Positions 1 through 5,546 of a stretch of DNA of 7,633 bases are shown piece by piece. The position numbers were made by a program, and so were the translations under genes. The notes under the pieces are model-generated. The model worked only from the letters and a program-made list of their open reading frames with translations. It searched no databases and was not told where the DNA came from. Position 1 is the stretch's first letter, and every line of letters begins with the position of its first letter. Source of the stretch: Acidobacteriota bacterium (GTDB lineage Bacteria; Acidobacteriota; Terriglobia; Bryobacterales; Bryobacteraceae); NCBI GenBank assembly GCA_026394095.1, contig JAPKYY010000895.1, forward strand, positions 1-7,633, given 5' to 3'.

Positions 1-515
1 CTGGCTTCGTGGACCTTTTGGTCTTTCAGATTCACTGCAGGTGTGGCATTGATCGCCAGCCGTCTGGGTAACCAGTAGCCATCGCCATTGGTGAAGATCC
101 CGATCGAATTCCCGGACAAGTCTTCTTCCTCATCGTTCTTGAAGGTATCGAAGAAGATTGCAAGACTTCGCGGAATAGCCTTCTTTTTGGGGTTGTTTGG
201 ACCGCGCCCGAGTGAGAAGCCTCCTGCAGCACCGCGCCCGGCAATTGCATTCGGACCTTCCGTTTGCAAGACAAAGGCAAAGCCGTCGGCGCCGCCGTAG
301 ATATTGTCCGCCGGCTCTGTTAGCCGGAAGCTGAAGGTGGTTTCAAAGCCATTGCTCAGAGGCTGGGCTTCTTTTGCCCAGGCAGCGCCTGTATTGTATT
401 TTTTGGGACCTGTTAGCCTCAGTACATCTCCAGCGAATTTGGCATCTTTGACCACTGTCATGCTGTTGCGGTCCAGTGAGATGGCCAAGACAAAACTGAG
501 CAAAAGACTCTGCAT
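1..515 (-). CDS. L-type (legume-type) lectin-like secreted protein, C-terminus cut by window edge
   Basis: Probably an exported carbohydrate-binding protein. The 171 visible residues begin with a short hydrophobic leader (MQSLLLSFVLAIS) without a basic n-region. They continue into a bacterial L-type lectin beta-sandwich: GFETTFSFRL at about 56-65, GGADGFAFVLQ at 74-84 (the Ala-Asp pair at 76-77 is the usual cis-peptide/metal-site pair), a Gly-rich stretch at 93-106, and LAIFFDTFKND at 118-128 followed by NSIGIFTNGDG at 136-146. The family usually reads EFDT; here Phe replaces the Glu while Asp123 is kept. The ATG overlaps the stop of the upstream cyclophilin gene by one base (TAATG), and GGAG lies only 2 nt before it at 518-521, so translation is probably coupled. 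The family recognition is from motif memory. The sugar ligand and the missing C-terminus, which in relatives often carries a PEP-CTERM anchor, cannot be judged. Confidence 0.8.
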   Translation of the reverse strand, partial: MQSLLLSFVLAISLDRNSMTVVKDAKFAGDVLRLTGPKKYNTGAAWAKEAQPLSNGFETTFSFRLTEPADNIYGGADGFAFVLQTEGPNAIAGRGAAGGFSLGRGPNNPKKKAIPRSLAIFFDTFKNDEEEDLSGNSIGIFTNGDGYWLPRRLAINATPAVNLKDQKVHEA

Positions 516-1564
516 TACTCCACAGTAACTTTAACGATCTCAAGTCGTCGCCTGGGTGTCTCTCCATCCACCTCTTCCTTCTCGAAGGCCTCCAATACTT
601 CGAGACCTTCTATGATTTGCGCAAAGGCGGAATACTGCCCGTCGAGGTGCGGGGAAGGTGCCAAGACAAAGAAGAAGGATGTGGTGGCGGAATTTGGATC
701 TTCTGTTCGAGCCATTGAGAGGATTCCTCGAACATGCTTTACGTCTTTACTAAATTCACCTTTTACGGGATGAACCCAGCGGTCGGCGATGTGCGATTGT
801 GAACCCTGGCGATAGCCTTCACTGCCTCCTTGCACAACGAAGCCCTTGGAAATGCGATGGAAGCCTTGGCCTGCGTACCAGTTTGTCTCTGAGAGCTTCA
901 GGAAATTCCTTGCATTTTCCAGTGCCCACTCGGGGTGAGTTTCTACTCGCACAACTCCCAGAGTTGTCTCAATTCGAACAATCTTCTTCAGACCTTCAAG
1001 GCCAACACCCAGATATGGCTCAGTTTTCTTTTTGTCGATTGAAGTTTTGAGAATCTTCAGTGGCTTCTCGGCCAGGCCGTCGGCTGAGGCTGGGATTTGC
1101 GAGATCTTTTCGAGTACTTCGAATCCTTCAGTCACCCGGCCGAAGGCGGAGTATTTTCCATCCAGAGCCGGCTGAGGAGCAAGACAGATGAAGAACTGAG
1201 CTCCTTCGCTGTCGGGCAGATTGGGGATGCTTACGCTAGAGAGAACGCCGCGTTCATGTTTGAGGTCGTTGAATTCGCTCTTCTGCAAGCGCAGGCCGCC
1301 AGTGCCGAAGAGGTTCCTGGGTGTCTTGGGGTCCTTCAGCAGCGGGTCTCCGCCCTGAACGAGGGCGTTGGCATAGACACGATGAAAGCCACTGCCTTCG
1401 TAGTAGCCCTTCTTCACCAGATCCAGGAAGAAGGCAGCGTGCTTCGGGGCCTTGTCTGGGGCGAGTTCGATTCTGAAGCTGCCTGCTTCGGTTTGGAAGA
1501 CAACTTCGATGTCCTGGGCGAGCGCCATCATCAATGCGAGTGTCAACATAGCTAATTCCAACAT
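515..1564 (-). CDS. Exported tandem two-domain cyclophilin-type peptidyl-prolyl isomerase
   Basis: Likely a cis-trans prolyl isomerase assisting protein folding outside the cytoplasm. Two cyclophilin domains sit in tandem at about residues 19-175 and 195-349. Domain 1 has FHR (60-62), QGGD (70-73), QFFICLA (123-129) and LDGKYSAFGRV (134-144). Domain 2 has GFHR (234-237), QGG (245-247), ILSMART (281-287), FFFVLAP (297-303) and LDGQYSAF (307-314). The catalytic Arg of human CypA (R55) is kept in both (R62, R237), as is Q63 (Q70, Q245). CypA F60 becomes Ala67 in domain 1, and CypA Q111 becomes Ser296 in domain 2. A hydrophobic leader ending near ALAQ is a probable signal peptide. Met6 (ATG at 1549) is a plausible alternative start, since GGAA lies 7 nt before it while Met1 has no clear ribosome binding site. 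Single-domain PpiA is about 160-190 aa, so 349 aa fits a duplication. It heads a probable operon with the lectin gene. Confidence 0.9.
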   Translation of the reverse strand: MLELAMLTLALMMALAQDIEVVFQTEAGSFRIELAPDKAPKHAAFFLDLVKKGYYEGSGFHRVYANALVQGGDPLLKDPKTPRNLFGTGGLRLQKSEFNDLKHERGVLSSVSIPNLPDSEGAQFFICLAPQPALDGKYSAFGRVTEGFEVLEKISQIPASADGLAEKPLKILKTSIDKKKTEPYLGVGLEGLKKIVRIETTLGVVRVETHPEWALENARNFLKLSETNWYAGQGFHRISKGFVVQGGSEGYRQGSQSHIADRWVHPVKGEFSKDVKHVRGILSMARTEDPNSATTSFFFVLAPSPHLDGQYSAFAQIIEGLEVLEAFEKEEVDGETPRRRLEIVKVTVE

Positions 1565-1590
1565 GATAAACTCGACGCGTCCCTAGAACT

Positions 1591-2625
1591 ATGCGTATTT
1601 TCTTCATCCTCGCCACACTCGCGTGCAGTTTTGCCGCTGAGAACAAGAAACCCCAATTGCCAGCCCCTTATGCAACGCCGGTGGTCGCAAATCCGCCGAA
1701 GGTGGTGCCGCAGCCGGATGGCCGCCAACTCACCGTGCCTGCTGGATTTACAGTCACCGAGTTTGCCTCTGGGTTTACCAAACCACGGATCATGCTGCAG
1801 CTTCCCGGTGGGGCTGTTCTGGTCACCGAGAGCATTGCCAATGGCAGCATTGTTGCACTTACAGATAACGGCAAGACTCGCAAGCCACTCATCACGGGGT
1901 TGGCCCGCCCGTTTGGCATGACCTTCCATGATGGCTACCTTTATGTGTCTGAAGATGAAGCAATCAAGCGCTACAAAGTGGACGAAAAAGCGCTGACGGC
2001 TGGGGCTGGCGAATCGCTGGTTTCGCTCAAGGGCTATACCAAGGGCCACTGGACTCGCTCAATCGCGATTGACTCCAAGGCAGGAAAGCTTTATGTGTCG
2101 GTTGGATCGGGTTCGAATGTCGATACCGGCGATCCAGACAACCGCGCGGCGGTCAACGTTTACAACATGGATGGCTCAAGCCCCGAGATTTTCGCTACCG
2201 GCCTGCGCAACCCCGTTTCGATCAAGTTCAACCCGGCGAGCAAGCAGCTTTGGACGACCGTGCAAGAACGGGACGGCCTTGGGGATGACCTTGTGCCCGA
2301 CTTCTTTACCTCAGTAAAGAAGGGTGCTTTCTACGGTTGGCCCTACGCCTACATTGGCCCGAATGAAGAGCCGCGGCACAAGGGAGAAGCTCCTGAAAAA
2401 GTGGCCAAGACCGTTGTTCCTGATGTGGTGCTGCCAGCACACGTTGCAGCTATGGACTTCACGTTCTACACGGGGAAGCTCTTCCCGGACAGCGGCTGGA
2501 TGATGGATGCCGGGCAGAAGGAAGTTTGGGGACGGCCTGTCGGTGTTGCCCAGATGAACGATGGCAGCCTGCTGGTGTCGGAAGACGGCAACAACAAGAT
2601 TTGGCATATCTCTTACAAAAAGTGA
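1591..2625 (+). CDS. PQQ-dependent sugar dehydrogenase-like (sorbosone dehydrogenase family) secreted beta-propeller, apparently internally deleted
   Basis: Resembles soluble glucose/L-sorbosone dehydrogenases, propeller enzymes that oxidise sugars with PQQ in the periplasm. A signal peptide is visible (MRIFFILATLACSFA, cleavage probably before AEN); the Cys at 12 is not in a good lipobox. Family landmarks: LTVPAGFTVTEFASG (47-61), LARPFGM (104-110), GHWTRSIAID (152-161, His153 in the catalytic-His region), LYVSVGSGSN (167-176), GLRNP (204-208), ERDGLGDDLVPDFFTS (226-241, the Asp-rich metal/PQQ-side loop), GAFYGWPYAYIG (245-256), AFYTG-like FTFYTGKLFPD (290-300), VWGRPVGVA (312-320) and a final GSLLVSEDGNNKIW strand. 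At 344 aa it is shorter than usual relatives (about 390-440 aa as I recall). The shortage maps to residue 300/301, where the segment with the family's HGSWNR motif should be. Activity is therefore doubtful. It is divergent from the cyclophilin gene with a 26-bp gap and no strong ribosome binding site. Confidence 0.83.
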   Translation: MRIFFILATLACSFAAENKKPQLPAPYATPVVANPPKVVPQPDGRQLTVPAGFTVTEFASGFTKPRIMLQLPGGAVLVTESIANGSIVALTDNGKTRKPLITGLARPFGMTFHDGYLYVSEDEAIKRYKVDEKALTAGAGESLVSLKGYTKGHWTRSIAIDSKAGKLYVSVGSGSNVDTGDPDNRAAVNVYNMDGSSPEIFATGLRNPVSIKFNPASKQLWTTVQERDGLGDDLVPDFFTSVKKGAFYGWPYAYIGPNEEPRHKGEAPEKVAKTVVPDVVLPAHVAAMDFTFYTGKLFPDSGWMMDAGQKEVWGRPVGVAQMNDGSLLVSEDGNNKIWHISYKK

Positions 2626-2638
2626 TATAAACTATAGT
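2601..2638 (+). promoter_or_regulatory. Possible promoter of the Nramp-Usp gene
   Basis: TTGGCA at 2601-2606 and TATAAA at 2626-2631 resemble sigma-70 -35 and -10 boxes, but the 19-nt spacing is longer than ideal. TATAGT at 2633-2638 is an alternative -10. The site starts inside the 3' end of the dehydrogenase gene. The Nramp gene could equally be read through from upstream, because no terminator is visible in the 32-bp gap. Confidence 0.25.
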
Positions 2639-2639
2639 T
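2630..2639. promoter_or_regulatory. 10-bp perfect palindrome, possible operator
   Basis: AACTATAGTT is a perfect inverted repeat lying 18 bp before the Nramp-Usp start codon and overlapping the possible -10 boxes. A metal-responsive repressor (MntR or Fur type) would be expected to act here on an Nramp gene. The sequence does not match any operator consensus that I can name with confidence, so this is inference from position and symmetry. Confidence 0.25.
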
Positions 2640-2657
2640 AACTCGAAAGAGCTACCT

Positions 2658-4502
2658 ATGGTTCAGAGCCTTAAAGGCAAATCACTCGCAGAAGTACATT
2701 CATCGGTCGGCGTCAAACACGCGGGGTTCTGGCGCCGACTTCTTGCGTTTTCAGGGCCGGCATATCTGGTGAGTGTGGGCTACATGGACCCGGGTAACTG
2801 GGCAACAGACCTTGAGGGTGGGGCCCGGTTTGGATATCAACTGCTTTGGGTTCTGATCATGTCGAACCTGATGGCCGTTTTGTTGCAGACTTTGAGTGCG
2901 CGACTCGGTTTGATTCGGGGACGGGATCTGGCACAGGCCTGCCGGGAGTCTTACCCGCCGGTGGTGAACTACTCTCTCTGGATTCTTTGTGAGCTTGCAA
3001 TTGCAGCTTGTGATCTGGCAGAGATTCTGGGGGCAGCAATTGCGCTCAACTTGCTGTTTAAGATGCCTCTACTTTATGGAGTGTTGATTACGAGTCTGGA
3101 CGCGCTGGTGATCTTATGGCTGACCCGCTACGGCATTCGATTTATTGAGGCGCTTGTCCTGGTGCTGATCACAACCATTGGGGCCTGCTTTGCAATTGAG
3201 ATGTATTGGGCAAAACCGGATCTGGCAGAAATGGCTACCGGGCTGATTCCGAGGCTTACGAGCGAGAGTCTCTATGTAGCGATTGGCATCCTCGGGGCAA
3301 CCGTGATGCCACACAATCTTTACCTACACTCTGCGCTGGTGCAAACACGGCGAATTGGCACCTCAGTTGAAGAGAAGCGAAGCGCCTGCCGCTTCAATTT
3401 TCTGGACAGCGCGATTGCTCTGAATCTCGCGCTTTTCGTAAATGCAGGCATTTTGATTCTGGCAGCTAGTACTTTCTTCAAACTTGGCAAAGAAGTACGG
3501 GAGATCCAACAGGCACATTTATTGCTGGCTCCGCTGCTTGGGACGACGATGGCGAGTGTTCTGTTTGCGGTAGCACTTCTGGCGAGCGGGCAGTCTTCAA
3601 CCATTACTGGCACGATGGCTGGACAGATTGTAATGGAAGGATTTGTAAACCTGCGCATGCAGCCCTGGTTGAGGCGGTTGCTCACGCGATTGCTGGCGAT
3701 TATTCCTGCGATACTTACCATCCTGATTGCTGGTGAAGAAGCGACGTACCGGTTGCTGATCTTCAGCCAGGTTGTGCTCAGCCTGCAGTTGCCGTTTGCC
3801 ATTATTCCGCTGATTCACTTCACATCAGACAGGACGAAGATGGGGGAGTTTGCCAATGCTTTGTGGGTGAAAGTGTTGGCATGGCTGACGGCTGCGATTA
3901 TTGTGGGGCTCAATTTGAGGCTGGCGTGGCAGACCTTGAGCCCGCTCGGGCTTTGGGCAGTGGCGCTGATTGCCCCAATTTTAGGCCTTTTGCTGTGGGT
4001 TACAGCCCAGCCGTGGCTGCCGAAACCAGTTGCCATACCGCAAGTGGATACGATGCCACTGCCAGAGATTCATACCATTGCGCCACCCAGCTACAAAGTG
4101 ATTCTGCTTCCTTTGGACCACTCTGATCGAGATGCGACGGCACTGGCTCATGCAAGCGCGCTTGCCCGGCAACATGGGGCCAAACTCCTGCTGCTGCATG
4201 CCGAAGAAGGCGTGACCAGTCAGGTGTATGGAGACTTGAGCGAAACGGCCGAGGTGGAAGAAGGAACTCTCTATTTGACCCGGATTGTGGCCAAACTCGC
4301 TGAACAAGGGATTCAAGCGGAAGTGAAGATTGTGCACCGGGAGAGCCCCCGCCAAGCCATCATCGAGGCTGCACGGATCTTCAGCCCCGACCTGATCATT
4401 ATGGGAGCACATGGGCACTCCGGCATCAAAGATGTCATCTTCGGGTCCACGATAAACGCAGTACGACACGAAGTATCAGCACCTGTTCTGATAGTTCGTT
4501 AG
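2658..4502 (+). CDS. Nramp-family divalent metal (Mn/Fe) transporter fused to a C-terminal UspA universal stress domain
   Basis: An inner-membrane, proton-coupled importer of Mn2+/Fe2+ carrying a cytoplasmic nucleotide-binding-type domain. Residues about 25-450 form a multi-helix Nramp core. The TM1 signature GYMDPGNWATD (41-51) supplies the metal ligands Asp44 and Asn47. The TM6 signature GATVMPHNLYLHSAL (213-227) supplies Ala214 and Met217. Further marks are the SGQSSTITGTMAGQ loop (310-323) and SQVVLSLQLPFA (370-381). After a Pro-rich linker (453-478), residues 478-614 form a UspA fold with VILLPLDHSD at the start. Its ATP-binding motif is complete: Gly583-x2-Gly586-x9-Gly596-Ser597. Stand-alone MntH is about 410-430 aa, so the extra ~150 residues are the Usp domain. 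A weak ribosome binding site, AAAGAG at 2646-2651, lies 6 nt before the ATG. The start is also supported by the usual position of the first Nramp helix. Substrate preference cannot be told from sequence. Confidence 0.95.
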   Translation: MVQSLKGKSLAEVHSSVGVKHAGFWRRLLAFSGPAYLVSVGYMDPGNWATDLEGGARFGYQLLWVLIMSNLMAVLLQTLSARLGLIRGRDLAQACRESYPPVVNYSLWILCELAIAACDLAEILGAAIALNLLFKMPLLYGVLITSLDALVILWLTRYGIRFIEALVLVLITTIGACFAIEMYWAKPDLAEMATGLIPRLTSESLYVAIGILGATVMPHNLYLHSALVQTRRIGTSVEEKRSACRFNFLDSAIALNLALFVNAGILILAASTFFKLGKEVREIQQAHLLLAPLLGTTMASVLFAVALLASGQSSTITGTMAGQIVMEGFVNLRMQPWLRRLLTRLLAIIPAILTILIAGEEATYRLLIFSQVVLSLQLPFAIIPLIHFTSDRTKMGEFANALWVKVLAWLTAAIIVGLNLRLAWQTLSPLGLWAVALIAPILGLLLWVTAQPWLPKPVAIPQVDTMPLPEIHTIAPPSYKVILLPLDHSDRDATALAHASALARQHGAKLLLLHAEEGVTSQVYGDLSETAEVEEGTLYLTRIVAKLAEQGIQAEVKIVHRESPRQAIIEAARIFSPDLIIMGAHGHSGIKDVIFGSTINAVRHEVSAPVLIVR

Positions 4503-4548
4503 TACCAGTACAAAACACCCACCAAACTAGTAAGTAACGCACCTTCAT

Positions 4549-4568
4549 TTAGCATGCCGGCATGTTAA
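4549..4568. repeat. 20-bp near-perfect palindrome between the Nramp-Usp and PEP-CTERM genes
   Basis: TTAGCATGCCGGCATGTTAA is symmetric except for one pair (positions 4552/4565, G opposite T), with a perfect 12-bp core CATGCCGGCATG at 4553-4564. As RNA it could fold into an 8-bp stem with a G-U pair and a CCGG loop. It is followed by CTTTGGG and not a U-run, so it is not a standard intrinsic terminator. The likelier role is an operator or activator-binding site for the PEP-CTERM gene. Confidence 0.5.
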
Positions 4569-4586
4569 CTTTGGGATTCCATAACG

Positions 4587-4601
4587 TGGCTTCATGTTTG
4601 A
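4587..4601 (+). promoter_or_regulatory. Sigma-54-like promoter element of the PEP-CTERM gene
   Basis: TGGCTTCATGTTTGA matches the -24/-12 pattern TGGCAC-N5-TTGC with exact spacing. TGGC and TTG are present, but the conserved C of the -12 GC is A, and the AC after TGGC is TT. A start about 12 nt downstream (near 4612) would leave a short leader that still includes the ribosome binding site at 4615. PEP-CTERM genes are known in other bacteria to be controlled by sigma-54 with the PrsK/PrsR regulators, which makes the match more believable. No good sigma-70 promoter was seen in this gap. Confidence 0.35.
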
Positions 4602-4614
4602 AGTACATGCAATT

Positions 4615-4620
4615 GGAGGG
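4615..4620 (+). promoter_or_regulatory. Strong ribosome binding site deciding a TTG start
   Basis: GGAGGG lies 8 nt before the TTG at 4629. It is the best Shine-Dalgarno sequence in the window and supports that non-ATG start, which also opens directly into a signal peptide. Confidence 0.75.
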
Positions 4621-4628
4621 AGTTTACG

Positions 4629-5465
4629 TTGGCAATTTCAAATCAAATCTTATTATCAGCATTACTATTAGTTGGCCCTGCATTATTCGCAAATAACATC
4701 GGAACGGGAACACCGCTCTGTCCCGAAGCTACGTTGCAGCAGTACCTGAACAGCTATGGAACCGGTAATTCTGGTGGTTCTTGCCAAATCGGTCAACTCG
4801 TCTTCAATAAATTCGACTTTGCATCATTTGGCCTGCTAAGCCCTGGCGTTACGGATCCTGCCTTTACCGGTGGAATTACTGCCAGCGATATCATCGTCAG
4901 ACCAGATGCAAACCGCAGTGCATTTGACTTTCTGCCGATAGCGTCAAACCCAAATGTGTTTAACAGGACGGTAGCTGCTGGGAAGCTGGAACGATATGCA
5001 TTCTTCTACCGTGCCGATCCTCCGCCGATCATCGCTGGTGACGAACTCTTCCTCGATCCGCCGTCGGGTTCTGTCTACGGAACCAAATTTATCTGCGCCG
5101 ATCAGGACTTTGCCGCTCCTCCCAGTGGTCAATCGAACTTTACTTACATTCGATCTCTATCGCGCTCTTCCTATGCCGGTAGCACTTTCCCTTGTATTGG
5201 ATCGAATTCCGGACCCTCTTACATCATCAAAACGGATGGAGACGCGTCCACGATTATTCCGGTGAAGGATTCTGTTGTTTTCAGTTCGCCGGCATCGGTA
5301 ATCAACGTAGTCATCCTGCTCGACTATGAGCCTGGCGAGGTGCGAGGGTTTGATGGTGTGGTGACTCCTGTGATTCTGACCAACGTACCGGAACCGGCTA
5401 ACGTGTTCCTGATGGGGTCAGCACTGGTAGGACTTGGGGCCATGCTCCGACGTCGTCGAAACTGA
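4629..5465 (+). CDS. PEP-CTERM sorting domain protein of unknown function
   Basis: A secreted, surface-anchored or exopolysaccharide-associated protein processed by an exosortase. The N-terminus is a signal peptide (hydrophobic 7-20, likely cut after ALFA at 21). The C-terminus (253-278) is a textbook PEP-CTERM signal: VPEP at 253-256, a hydrophobic helix of about 15 residues, then the basic tail LRRRRN. The 230 residues between match no family I can name. They include four Cys (31, 52 and two in the middle: FICADQ, FPCIGS), which could form two disulfides, and many Ser/Thr/Gly/Pro. The start is TTG, chosen for GGAGGG at 4615-4620. All six leucines of the signal peptide use TTA or CTA, unlike the CTG/TTG-rich neighbours. 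It sits between an upstream palindrome plus sigma-54-like element and a downstream terminator, so it is probably monocistronic. No exosortase gene is in the window; one is expected elsewhere in the genome. Confidence 0.88.
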   Translation: MAISNQILLSALLLVGPALFANNIGTGTPLCPEATLQQYLNSYGTGNSGGSCQIGQLVFNKFDFASFGLLSPGVTDPAFTGGITASDIIVRPDANRSAFDFLPIASNPNVFNRTVAAGKLERYAFFYRADPPPIIAGDELFLDPPSGSVYGTKFICADQDFAAPPSGQSNFTYIRSLSRSSYAGSTFPCIGSNSGPSYIIKTDGDASTIIPVKDSVVFSSPASVINVVILLDYEPGEVRGFDGVVTPVILTNVPEPANVFLMGSALVGLGAMLRRRRN

Positions 5466-5494
5466 CCAAAGCCTCAAAATGCTACATTCTTTAG

Positions 5495-5523
5495 AGAAGA
5501 CGCGGACATGATCCGCGTTTTTT
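5495..5523 (+). terminator. Rho-independent terminator after the PEP-CTERM gene
   Basis: A 7-bp GC-rich stem, ACGCGGA (5500-5506) with TCCGCGT (5512-5518), and a CATGA loop is followed by six T (5518-5523). A few A-U/G-U pairs from AGAAG upstream extend the stem. It lies 30 bp after the stop codon and 24 bp before the sensor gene, separating the two transcription units. Confidence 0.88.
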
Positions 5524-5546
5524 CTTGAGAGGAGCAAAAGGCGCAG

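Noticed and set aside
1541..1546. Perfect TTGACA on the minus strand near the cyclophilin start
   Set aside because: It lies inside the coding sequence after the start codon and has no -10 box at 16-18 nt, so it cannot drive this gene.
1097..1555. 152-codon plus-strand open frame opposite the cyclophilin gene
   Set aside because: It is antisense to two well-conserved cyclophilin domains, resembles no family, and has no supporting start signal.
1591..1630. Lipoprotein signal at Cys12 of the dehydrogenase-like protein
   Set aside because: The preceding residues are T-L-A, which is a poor lipobox; SFA before AEN is a better signal peptidase I site.
1552..2049. 165-codon minus-strand open frame over the dehydrogenase gene
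   Set aside because: It lies opposite a recognisable secreted propeller, overlaps the cyclophilin start, and its composition looks like a shadow frame.
3320..4469. Two long minus-strand open frames (160 and 162 codons) within the Nramp-Usp gene
   Set aside because: Both are opposite sequence with clear Nramp and Usp motifs and have no protein-family features.
4503..4548. Search for a terminator of the Nramp-Usp gene
   Set aside because: No GC-rich stem followed by T residues is present; GTAC repeats and ACTAGT are too short to count, and the 4549-4568 hairpin lacks a U-run.
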